From Sulfurovum sp. (GTDB lineage: Bacteria; Campylobacterota; Campylobacteria; Campylobacterales; Sulfurovaceae), in the NCBI GenBank assembly GCA_027046415.1, contig JALTYW010000212.1:1-9333 (forward strand): 9,333 nt of DNA. The letters run 5' to 3'. The notes under the pieces are model-generated. The model was given only the letters and a program-made list of their open reading frames with translations, was not told the DNA's origin and searched no databases. Positions 1 through 6,711 of this stretch are shown piece after piece. The translations under genes and the position numbers were made by a program. Positions within the stretch are counted from its first letter, which is position 1, and each line of letters starts with the position of its first letter.

Positions 1-1721
1 AAGAGGAGCGCTTCTTTGCGACAATAGAGTCAGGTATTAAGCTTTTTAATGAAGAATATTATAATACATTTTATGATGCAGTCAATCGTATTCCAAAAAA
101 TAAAACATTGTCAACAGAAGAGGGTGATTTAATAATTACACAAAAAAATGGTAACTTGTACTTTCAATTATCAGACACGTCAGGTAATATAAAATCAGGG
201 AAAATAACAAGTGGAATTTCTCAGGAAATTGAAAAGAAATTGATTTTTACAGTAGAAAATCATTTTTCTGACAGTATTGCTTTTAGCGGCGAAGTGGCAT
301 TTAAACTCTACGACACCTACGGGTTCCCGCTTGATTTGACCGAAGATATGCTTAGAGAAAAGGGCATTGGACTCGATATCGAAGGTTTTAATGCCAAGAT
401 GGAAGCACAGAAAGCGCAGTCTAAAGCAAACTGGAAAGGCAGTGGCGATGCTGCGACAACCGGTGACTTTAAGCAGCTCAAAGAGCGTTTTGGTGAGAAC
501 ACGTTTGTCGGTTATGAGACGACTCAAACCACCACCAAGGTGCTGGCACTGCTTGATGAGAACTTTAAAGAAGTTGATAGGATTGATGGCAAGGGCTGGG
601 TGATGCTGGAGAAGACACCGTTCTATGCGGAGTCTGGCGGACAGGTTGGTGACAAAGGTGAATTAAGAATGAGGAATGAGGAATTAGGAATTAAGGTATT
701 GGATACCAAGAAATTCCTTGATATGAATCTTTCTGAAGTGGAAGGAAAGCTTGCTGTGGGGGATGAGATCGAAGCGGTTGTCGATCAGAGCCGTGCGGAG
801 ATCGAAAAGCACCACTCGGCAACCCACCTGCTGCATGCAGCGCTGCGTGCGGTGTTGGGCGACCACATCTCTCAGGCGGGCTCACTCAACGATGACAAGC
901 GTTTGCGTTTTGACTTCTCTCACCCCAAAGCACTTACTAAAGAGGAGCTGCAGAAGGTAGAGGATTGGGTCAATGACAAAGTGCAGCGTGCTATTCCGCG
1001 TAAAACGGAGATCATGAGCATTGATGAAGCGAAAAATTCCGGTGCTATGGCACTCTTTGGTGAAAAGTACGGTGAGAAGGTACGTGTGGTAAGCATGGGC
1101 GATGCTTCCGTAGAACTGTGTGGTGGTACGCATGTGGAGAACACGGCACAGATCGGGCTCTTTATGATCACCAAAGAGAGCGGTGTAAGTGCGGGAGTCA
1201 GACGTATTGAAGCCATTTGCGGCCGTGCGGCGGTAGAGAAGGTCAAGGGGCTCAGAGGTGAGATTGAGCAGATCAAAGATGAGGTGAAAAATCAGAATCC
1301 TCTTGCGGGCATTAGCAAGCTCAAAGAGGAGATCAAAACCCTCAAAGGCGAACTCAAAACAGCCCTCAGTGCGACAAAGAAAGAGCTGACACCTGTCGAT
1401 GTGAACGGTATCAATGTCATTGTCGAAGAGGTCGATGCCGGAGACATCAAAGAGATGATCGATGAAGCGAAGAACAAATATGACAACATTGCCATCATGC
1501 TCTTCCAGAAAAAGGGTGAAAAGGTACTCCTTGCTGCCGGTTCTAAAAACACACCTGTCAAAGCGGGTGACTGGATCAAAGCGGTTGCACCGGTAGTTGG
1601 CGGTGGCGGCGGCGGACGTCCTGACTTTGCACAAGCCGGCGGAAAAGATGCTTCCAAGATCGGCATGGCGATGGAAGAGGCAAAAACCTACCTTGCTGAA
1701 ACTGTAGAGGGTGGTAACTGA
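1..1721 (+). CDS. alaS: Alanyl-tRNA synthetase, 3' part (5' end outside window)
   Basis: This enzyme charges tRNA-Ala with alanine in the cytoplasm and clears mischarged Ser/Gly-tRNA through an editing domain. The frame enters at base 3 and is open to TGA 1719-1721; about 572 residues are visible and the N-terminal catalytic core lies upstream of the window. The visible order is the end of the catalytic/tRNA-recognition region (EERFFATIESG at the left edge, then FSGEVAFKLYDTYGFPLDLT from 282), the editing domain with zinc motif HSATH (His codons 813-815 and 825-827) and CGGTH (Cys 1119-1121, His 1131-1133), a coiled-coil linker (about 1230-1390), and the glycine-rich C-Ala domain ending GRPDFAQAGG (about 1615-1650). 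There are two oddities: an AT-rich expanded loop (about 21-281) and a heptamer repeat tract (660-694), both in frame. The TTG at 108 is internal, not a start. All editing residues I can see are intact, so the gene looks functional. The stop overlaps the next start (TGATG). Confidence 0.97.
   Translation, partial: EERFFATIESGIKLFNEEYYNTFYDAVNRIPKNKTLSTEEGDLIITQKNGNLYFQLSDTSGNIKSGKITSGISQEIEKKLIFTVENHFSDSIAFSGEVAFKLYDTYGFPLDLTEDMLREKGIGLDIEGFNAKMEAQKAQSKANWKGSGDAATTGDFKQLKERFGENTFVGYETTQTTTKVLALLDENFKEVDRIDGKGWVMLEKTPFYAESGGQVGDKGELRMRNEELGIKVLDTKKFLDMNLSEVEGKLAVGDEIEAVVDQSRAEIEKHHSATHLLHAALRAVLGDHISQAGSLNDDKRLRFDFSHPKALTKEELQKVEDWVNDKVQRAIPRKTEIMSIDEAKNSGAMALFGEKYGEKVRVVSMGDASVELCGGTHVENTAQIGLFMITKESGVSAGVRRIEAICGRAAVEKVKGLRGEIEQIKDEVKNQNPLAGISKLKEEIKTLKGELKTALSATKKELTPVDVNGINVIVEEVDAGDIKEMIDEAKNKYDNIAIMLFQKKGEKVLLAAGSKNTPVKAGDWIKAVAPVVGGGGGGRPDFAQAGGKDASKIGMAMEEAKTYLAETVEGGN
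21..281 (+). other. AT-rich in-frame segment and expanded loop within alaS
   Basis: Codons from about base 21 are AT-rich although the protein still reads as AlaRS (ATIESGIKLFNEE, to base 56). From 57 to 281 the 75 codons match nothing I recognise in AlaRS. In E. coli AlaRS, from memory, the equivalent stretch between the ..LLDEEL helix and GETAFRLYDTYGF is only about 10 residues. I count 61 G+C in 225 nt (27%), far below the GC-richer flanks. The frame is uninterrupted across the segment. The encoded peptide is polar with alternating hydrophobic residues (GDLIITQKNGNLYFQLSD), suggesting beta-hairpins, and it has no intein splice residues. It may be an imported allele segment or an inserted small domain; its function is unknown. 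Confidence 0.75.
660..694 (+). repeat. Five tandem GAATKAR heptamers inside alaS
   Basis: The units are gaattaa, gaatgag, gaatgag, gaattag and gaattaa, perfectly contiguous. They encode ELRMRNEELGIK, placed between the conserved VGDKGEL of the editing region and KVLDTKKF. Because a unit is 7 nt, three units (21 nt, seven residues) are needed to keep the frame. The comparable stretch in E. coli AlaRS has similar length but no such repeat, so here the tract seems to have replaced the native loop sequence. Confidence 0.85.
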
Positions 1722-2254
1722 TGAAAGAGGCGATGGTAAATCTCTTTGGAAACTATGCACATGAGATCGTTTTTTTGCATGTCCTCTCTGCATTTATCTG
1801 GGTCGGGGGGATGATCGCGGTGCGTTTTGCCGTGCATCCGGTGATGCAGAGCATTGATGACCCCGCCATCAGACTTGGCAAAACCCTGCAGATTACCAAA
1901 AACCTTTTCCATATTGTTATGCCTTTCATTGCAGTGCTGATCGTAACAGCCGTATTGATGGCGGTAGGGCTTGGCTTTCGCATTGCAGCGGTGGATGAGA
2001 GCGGCAATGTCATTAACCAGACAGCCTATGGTATTTACCAGATCGTACATGCCAAAGAGGTGATTTGGATGGTGATGACAGCCAACTTCACATGGATGTA
2101 CCTCAAGCGTAGAAAGGCACAAAAGCTTTTTGATGCAGGGGATCTGCCTGCTGCCAAAGCGGCAGTGGTGATCGTACCGAAGTACCTTCTGCCTGTCAAT
2201 ATCGCGCTTGGTGTGCTGGCACTCTGGCTGGGTGTGGCACTGCGGGGCTTTTGA
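1721..2254 (+). CDS. Small four-helix integral membrane protein, CopD-like
   Basis: A 177-residue hydrophobic protein of unknown function, predicted in the inner membrane. Four membrane segments are visible at about residues 15-36, 63-86, 107-128 and 155-176, with a short polar loop near 87-106 and a basic cytoplasmic-looking loop (YLKRRKAQK, about 127-135). The N-terminal motif LHVLSAFIWVGGM resembles the first helix of CopD-type copper-resistance membrane proteins and related small haem/metal membrane proteins. His20, His39, His64 and His110 lie in or at the edges of helices and could be ligands, but this is inference. The ATG at 1721 overlaps the alaS stop as TGATG, with a weak purine-rich stretch (1706-1714) upstream, so translation is probably coupled to alaS. 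I recognise no specific gene name; conserved membrane protein is the safe label. Confidence 0.85.
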   Translation: MKEAMVNLFGNYAHEIVFLHVLSAFIWVGGMIAVRFAVHPVMQSIDDPAIRLGKTLQITKNLFHIVMPFIAVLIVTAVLMAVGLGFRIAAVDESGNVINQTAYGIYQIVHAKEVIWMVMTANFTWMYLKRRKAQKLFDAGDLPAAKAAVVIVPKYLLPVNIALGVLALWLGVALRGF

Positions 2255-2817
2255 TGCTATGTCTCTGCTCACAGTCCCAAAGCCGCGCACTGTTGCTGCA
2301 AAAATTTGGTATCGAATTTATCCAAAAACCGGTTAATTTTGATGAAGATCAGATAAAGACAGAGAGTGCTGCCGAGTTTGTCTACCGTGCATCCAAAGGG
2401 AAATTGGAGGCAGCCAAGCAGGCGTACGGTTTGGATATGCCGTTATTGAGTGCGGACAGCGTGATTGCTACCCAAGAGGGGAAGATATTGCGAAAACCCC
2501 ACAATAGAGAGGATGCCCGCCGTATTTTGCAGCTGCAAAGCGGTGCACACATTGCGATTGTCTCTTCGGTACATTTTCAGTGTCGAGATTTTCTTTTTGT
2601 TGATACCTCTGCAACCCATTACCGTTTTGCCCCATTTAATGAGGATGATCTCGAAGCCTATCTTCAAAGCGGCGAATGGCAGGGTAAAGCGGGCGGCTGC
2701 ATGGTTGAGGGGTTTTGCAAAAAGTATATCCAGGAGGTCAGAGGGTATGAGAGTACGGCAATGGGACTTCAGGTGGAAACACTGCTGCCGTGGATAAGGA
2801 GAGCCAATGTACACTAA
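2254..2817 (+). CDS. maf: Maf-family nucleoside triphosphate pyrophosphatase
   Basis: Maf proteins hydrolyse dTTP/UTP or modified nucleotides such as m7GTP to the monophosphate plus pyrophosphate. They are thought to sanitise nucleotide pools and have been linked to septum formation. The protein has 187 residues, normal for the family. Visible family motifs are the N-terminal strand and loop LCSQSQSRALLL (Ser6, Ser8, Arg11), LLSADSVI with Asp68, LRKP (Lys81, Pro82), and the C-terminal GKAGGCMVEGF with Lys145, followed by GYESTAMGL. The usual YxxxGEPxDKAGAY signature is altered to SGEWQGKAGGC, so which subfamily substrate applies is unclear. I chose ATG 2254, which overlaps the upstream stop as TGATG; an in-frame TTG one codon earlier (2251) is less likely. 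The 3' end overlaps the next gene by 11 nt. Confidence 0.92.
   Translation: MLCLCSQSQSRALLLQKFGIEFIQKPVNFDEDQIKTESAAEFVYRASKGKLEAAKQAYGLDMPLLSADSVIATQEGKILRKPHNREDARRILQLQSGAHIAIVSSVHFQCRDFLFVDTSATHYRFAPFNEDDLEAYLQSGEWQGKAGGCMVEGFCKKYIQEVRGYESTAMGLQVETLLPWIRRANVH
2796..2801 (+). promoter_or_regulatory. Ribosome binding site for the bioF-like gene
   Basis: A strong Shine-Dalgarno AAGGAG lies 5 nt before ATG 2807, inside the end of maf. It fixes the start although it falls within the upstream reading frame. Confidence 0.8.
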
Positions 2818-3901
2818 AGAACTTGAAGCCCTCAAAAAAGCGGGACGTTTCAGAGAGCGTCACCTCTACTCCGATATGCTCGATGATTTTGCCTCTAACG
2901 ACTATCTTGGACTTTCAACCAAAAAGAAGCAGTTTAAAAAGGCGTGCAAACTGGTCGATGAGTATGCTACCGTCAGTGCCAAGGCAAGCCAATTGGTCAA
3001 TGGCTACCATCCGATCCATCGGATCTTTGAACTGGAGATGGCAGAGCAAAACGGTTTTGAAGAGGGGATGGTTGTCGGCAGCGGATTTCTTGCCAATATG
3101 GCACTGATCGAATCATTGGTACGCAAAGGTGATATGCTCTTTATGGACGAGGAGTACCATGCCAGCGGTGTGATGGCGGCACAGCTGCTGGGAGATCGTG
3201 TGGTGACGTTTGCACACAACGATCCTGCCAATCTTGAGGAAAAGCTCAAAGCGCACCCTGCCAACCGGCAGATCATCGCAGTAGAGGGTGTCTACTCGAT
3301 GGGTGGTGATCTGTGTGCGCGTGAGATTTTTGATGTGGCTGAGCAAAGCGGTGCACTGCTGATCGTCGATGAGGCGCACAGTGCCGGTGTGCTTGGCAAA
3401 AAACTGCTGGGGATCTTTGAACACTATGGTATTGTACCCCATGAGCGGCATATCAAGATGGGCACACTGGGCAAAGCCTATGGCAGTTACGGAGCCTACA
3501 TCCTCGCGTCAAAAACCGTGATCAGTTTTTTGGAAAACCGTGCCAAGACGGTCATCTACGCTACGGCTCCATCGGTATTCGATACGGCACTGGCGTATGT
3601 CAATATGAAGTATATCCGTAAAAATGCCAAAAAGCTAAGAGCAAAGATCAAAGCGCGGCAAGAGATTGTTAAAGAAGAGTTGGATAGGGTCTGTGAAAGC
3701 CTCATTCTGCCCATTGAAGTGCCGGATAACGAATTTGCACTCTTTATGCAGAAAGGCTTGATGGAGCAAAACTATCTGGTGGGTGCCATCCGCCAGCCTA
3801 CGGTTGCAAAACCCATCTTGCGCGTGATCCTCAATGCCGAAGTATCGGAAGAGAAGCTACGCCATCTGTTAAGACTCATTAGGCTTAACTTGGTACAATA
3901 A
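2807..3901 (+). CDS. bioF: 8-amino-7-oxononanoate synthase-like PLP acyltransferase
   Basis: This is an alpha-oxoamine synthase-family enzyme. BioF condenses pimeloyl-ACP (or -CoA) with L-alanine, releasing CO2, in the first committed ring-building step of biotin synthesis in the cytoplasm. The protein has 364 residues, slightly shorter than E. coli BioF. Visible motifs are FASNDYLGL (about 28-36), LVNGYHPIH (63-71, substrate/PLP loop), His118 in EEYHASG (cofactor stacking), EGVYSMGGD (160-168), DEAHSAGVLG (188-197, Asp188 for the pyridine nitrogen), the PLP lysine Lys223 in GTLGKAYGSYGA, and RQPTVAKPILR near the C-terminus. No other biotin genes are in the window. Fold and PLP chemistry are clear. 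The exact acyl donor is inferred, since related members (2-amino-3-ketobutyrate CoA ligase, serine palmitoyltransferase) share these motifs. Confidence 0.88.
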   Translation: MYTKELEALKKAGRFRERHLYSDMLDDFASNDYLGLSTKKKQFKKACKLVDEYATVSAKASQLVNGYHPIHRIFELEMAEQNGFEEGMVVGSGFLANMALIESLVRKGDMLFMDEEYHASGVMAAQLLGDRVVTFAHNDPANLEEKLKAHPANRQIIAVEGVYSMGGDLCAREIFDVAEQSGALLIVDEAHSAGVLGKKLLGIFEHYGIVPHERHIKMGTLGKAYGSYGAYILASKTVISFLENRAKTVIYATAPSVFDTALAYVNMKYIRKNAKKLRAKIKARQEIVKEELDRVCESLILPIEVPDNEFALFMQKGLMEQNYLVGAIRQPTVAKPILRVILNAEVSEEKLRHLLRLIRLNLVQ

Positions 3902-3905
3902 ACAT

Positions 3906-3914
3906 AAAAAAGGG
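3906..3914 (+). promoter_or_regulatory. Ribosome binding site deciding a GTG start
   Basis: The tract AAAAAAGGG ends 5 nt before GTG 3920 in the 18-nt gap after bioF. It favours the GTG over the in-frame ATG at 3956, which would cut into the membrane anchor. Confidence 0.65.
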
Positions 3915-3919
3915 TTTGA

Positions 3920-6094
3920 GTGTTTAGTTTGATCAAAGGGTCCATCATCACTGCTATGATCTTCGCTGTAGCGTTGATCGCGGCATTTATCTATGCGTAT
4001 GATGAGATCTCTTTGGATGCGGACAAACTGATCAACTACAAGCCCGAAATCTCCTCGGTGGTCTATGACCGCAATGGAAAAAAACTCGCCTATGTCTTCA
4101 AAAAACAGCACCGTCTCTATGCACGCTACGATGAGCTGCCAAGTTACCTTGTCGAGGGGCTTATCGCGATGGAGGATACCAAGTTCTTTGAGCACAGCGG
4201 TGTCAACCCAGATGCGATCCTTCGGGCAGTATTGAAGGATATCAAAGCAGGCAGATTCGTTGAGGGGGGAAGTACCCTGACCCAACAACTTATCAAGAAT
4301 AAAATCCTCACCAATGAAAAGAAGCTTGCCAGAAAGATCAAAGAGGCGATACTCGCGATCAAGATAGAGCATGTTTTGACCAAAGAGCAGATTATTGAGC
4401 GCTATCTGAACGAGATCAGTTACGGAAACAACTATTACGGGGTGAAGACAGCAGCTGACGGCTACTTTCACAAAGATCTTAGCGAGCTGACACTCAAAGA
4501 GGCAGCGATGTTGGTCGGTCTGCCCAATGCCCCAAGCTACTACAACCCGCTCAAACACTATGAACGTGCCCTCAACCGTGCGAACAATGTACTATACAGA
4601 ATGAAAAGTCTTGGGTGGCTGAGTGAAAACGCGTACCTCAAAGCGGTCAAAGAGTCACCTAAAGTCTATAAGACATCGTTGCGACAAAATATTGCGCCTT
4701 ATATCGTTGATGAGGTGGTACGGCGTTTCAAGAACAAACTTGGAGATGTGCGTACCGGCGGCTATCAGATCTATACGACCATTGATATGAAACAGCAAAA
4801 GATTGCCAAAGAAGCACTTGACTATGCTTACAAAAGAGTGCTGAAGCGTTACAAGGAAGATCCAAAAACTTCGACGATCAACGGTGCATTCGTCTCGGTT
4901 GAGAGCAGTACAGGTGATATCCTTTCTATGGTTGGCGGTGTTGACTACAAAAAGTCAGCGTTCAACAGGGTAACACAGGCAGAGCGTCAACCCGGTTCGG
5001 CATTCAAACCGTTCATCTACCAGACAGCACTGGATATGGGGTACAACCCGGCAACGCCGCTGACTGACCTCGCAAGAACCTTCCAGTACTATCAAAACGG
5101 CAAACCAAAAATCTGGTCGCCAAAAAACTATGAGCGCAACTTTAAAGGCTTCATGCCGCTACGTGAGGCGTTGGTACACTCTCGAAATCTTGCGACCATC
5201 AATCTGGTCTCCGACATTGGAGTCAGTACCATACGAAAGCGGCTTGCATTTCTTGATGTCCCGCATATCCCGCATGATATGTCCATTGCCCTTGGAAACC
5301 TCGGTCTCAGTCCGCTTAAGATGGCACAGATCTATACGGTCTTTTCCAATAAGGGGCATATGATCGAGCCGAGACTTGTCAGCAAGATCATCTCCAAAGA
5401 GGGGGCAGTGATCTATGAGACACGCCCCAAGGAGATTGCGAATTTTACCACGCCCGAACAGGCCTATCTGATGACCGATATTCTCAAAGATGTCGTCAAA
5501 CGGGGAACGGGAAGAAATGCACAGGTAAAAGGGATCGAACTTGCCGGGAAAACAGGTACGACCAACAAAAATGTCGATGCATGGTTCTGTGGATACTCTC
5601 CTACGATCGAAACCATTGTCTGGTTTGGGCGGGATAACAACCGTCCTATAGGGCGCGGTGCGACAGGTGGAGCGACAGCGGCACCGGCATTTGCATACTA
5701 TTATAGACATTTGCTTGATCTCTACCCTGATACAAAAAGGACATTCGATATACCAGAGGGGGTATTTGTAGGTGAGTATGAAGGGAGAAAAGAGCTTTAT
5801 ACCAAAACATCTCCATTGCCAAAATCCGAAAAACAGACAGTGCCTTTTGATCAGCGTGAAGATGTAACCTATCGTGAAGATGATGACGGCTATATGATCA
5901 GTGAAGAGCCGGAAGAGGATGTGACGCCGGAAGATAAAATGATCATTCAGGAGAATGATGACGATATTGGTTTTGCAGAAACAATCAACATTGATGAAGA
6001 TCCGGAAGAGAAAAAAGAGGAGGGCGACCCTCTCCATCCGCCAAAGGCCGCTCCCCAGACACCGGCTTCAGAAGATGTTGGGACACTCTTTTAA
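3920..6094 (+). CDS. Class A penicillin-binding protein (PBP1A type)
   Basis: A bifunctional peptidoglycan synthase of 724 residues, anchored in the inner membrane and acting in the periplasm: a glycosyltransferase polymerises lipid II and a transpeptidase cross-links the stem peptides. There is one N-terminal membrane anchor (about 7-27). GT51 motifs: catalytic Glu85 in EDTKFFEHSG, GGSTLTQQ (116-123), RKIKE (138-142) and TKEQIIERYLN (154-164). Transpeptidase motifs: Ser360-x-x-Lys363 (GSAFKP), SRN (421-423) and KTGT (544-547). All key residues are present. After about residue 640 comes a long acidic, Pro-rich tail (REDDDGYM, EEPEED, DEDPEEKKEE) that most PBP1A proteins lack. The start is GTG 3920. 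The stop overlaps the next start as TAATG. Gene order near alaS and maf matches what I recall for pbpA in Campylobacter. Confidence 0.96.
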   Translation: MFSLIKGSIITAMIFAVALIAAFIYAYDEISLDADKLINYKPEISSVVYDRNGKKLAYVFKKQHRLYARYDELPSYLVEGLIAMEDTKFFEHSGVNPDAILRAVLKDIKAGRFVEGGSTLTQQLIKNKILTNEKKLARKIKEAILAIKIEHVLTKEQIIERYLNEISYGNNYYGVKTAADGYFHKDLSELTLKEAAMLVGLPNAPSYYNPLKHYERALNRANNVLYRMKSLGWLSENAYLKAVKESPKVYKTSLRQNIAPYIVDEVVRRFKNKLGDVRTGGYQIYTTIDMKQQKIAKEALDYAYKRVLKRYKEDPKTSTINGAFVSVESSTGDILSMVGGVDYKKSAFNRVTQAERQPGSAFKPFIYQTALDMGYNPATPLTDLARTFQYYQNGKPKIWSPKNYERNFKGFMPLREALVHSRNLATINLVSDIGVSTIRKRLAFLDVPHIPHDMSIALGNLGLSPLKMAQIYTVFSNKGHMIEPRLVSKIISKEGAVIYETRPKEIANFTTPEQAYLMTDILKDVVKRGTGRNAQVKGIELAGKTGTTNKNVDAWFCGYSPTIETIVWFGRDNNRPIGRGATGGATAAPAFAYYYRHLLDLYPDTKRTFDIPEGVFVGEYEGRKELYTKTSPLPKSEKQTVPFDQREDVTYREDDDGYMISEEPEEDVTPEDKMIIQENDDDIGFAETINIDEDPEEKKEEGDPLHPPKAAPQTPASEDVGTLF

Positions 6095-6711
6095 TGAAAA
6101 CACTCTACTTTGTTCTTGATCCTATGTGTTCATGGTGCTGGGGTTTTGCCCCGGTAGTCGAAGCGATAAGAGACAAATATACTGACAGTTATGATATTGG
6201 TTTGGTGATGGGAGGGCTGCGGCGTGCCGGTGAGATGGTCTGGGATGATGCAGCAAAAGCATATCTTCGAAGTCATTGGCACAATGTAGCAGAAACAACA
6301 GGACAGCCGTTTGATGAAATCCTGCTTGAAAAAGAGCGTTTTAATTATGACACCTACTCCGCATGCAAAGCGGTGGTAACAGTACGTGAACTGCTTGGCA
6401 CAGAGGCTGCATTTGACTATCTGCACAAAATTCAACACGCATTTTATGCACAGGGGATTGACATTACCAACCCGCGCCTGCTGCAAGGCTACTATGAACA
6501 GCTCTTTGGCAACAGCGGAAAGTTTGCTTTTTTCTTTTTGAGTGAACGAGCTGAAGTGCTGACCGAACACGATTTTGCTAAAGCCCGTTCCATGGGAGCG
6601 ACAGCATTCCCGTCAGTTGTGATGGTGGATGAAGAAGGACATATGGTATGCCAAAAAGGGTATCAGAATGCAGAAGTACTCGAAACTTTCCTAAAGGAGA
6701 CACATGCATAG
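6094..6711 (+). CDS. Cytoplasmic DsbA/FrnE-family thioredoxin-fold protein
   Basis: A 205-residue thioredoxin-fold protein of the DsbA / 2-hydroxychromene-2-carboxylate isomerase superfamily. The redox motif CSWC (Cys12 and Cys15, in DPMCSWCWGF) follows directly after the first beta strand. An all-alpha insertion covers about residues 50-155, and the cis-proline loop is GATAFPSVVMVD (about 169-180). There is no signal peptide, so it should stay in the cytoplasm, unlike periplasmic DsbA. FrnE-like members act as disulfide oxidoreductase/isomerases, some in stress protection; the actual client here is unknown. The start ATG overlaps the PBP stop by one base (TAATG), so expression is likely coupled. 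The 3' end overlaps the antiporter gene by 8 nt. Confidence 0.9.
   Translation: MKTLYFVLDPMCSWCWGFAPVVEAIRDKYTDSYDIGLVMGGLRRAGEMVWDDAAKAYLRSHWHNVAETTGQPFDEILLEKERFNYDTYSACKAVVTVRELLGTEAAFDYLHKIQHAFYAQGIDITNPRLLQGYYEQLFGNSGKFAFFFLSERAEVLTEHDFAKARSMGATAFPSVVMVDEEGHMVCQKGYQNAEVLETFLKETHA
6693..6700 (+). promoter_or_regulatory. Ribosome binding site for the antiporter gene
   Basis: AAAGGAGA sits immediately upstream of ATG 6704, inside the end of the DsbA-like gene, and supports that start. Confidence 0.8.

Noticed and set aside
108..110. TTG at 108 as the real start of a shorter gene
   Set aside because: The frame continues upstream with recognisable AlaRS sequence (EERFFATIESG), so this is internal to alaS.
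57..281. Intein or self-splicing intron in alaS
   Set aside because: There is no Cys/Ser at the left splice site, no C-terminal His-Asn motif, far too short for an intein with known blocks, and the frame stays open, so no RNA splicing is needed.
1..300. alaS broken by frameshift or made a pseudogene by the AT-rich segment
   Set aside because: The same frame runs through both junctions without a stop, and all downstream editing and C-Ala motifs are intact.
882..1793. 303-codon antisense open frame opposite alaS
   Set aside because: It lies wholly opposite strongly supported alaS/membrane-protein coding sequence, resembles no family, and is explained by the sense codon pattern.
5159..6037. 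292-codon antisense open frame opposite the PBP gene
   Set aside because: The sense strand carries intact transpeptidase motifs; the antisense translation is low-complexity and unlike a protein family.
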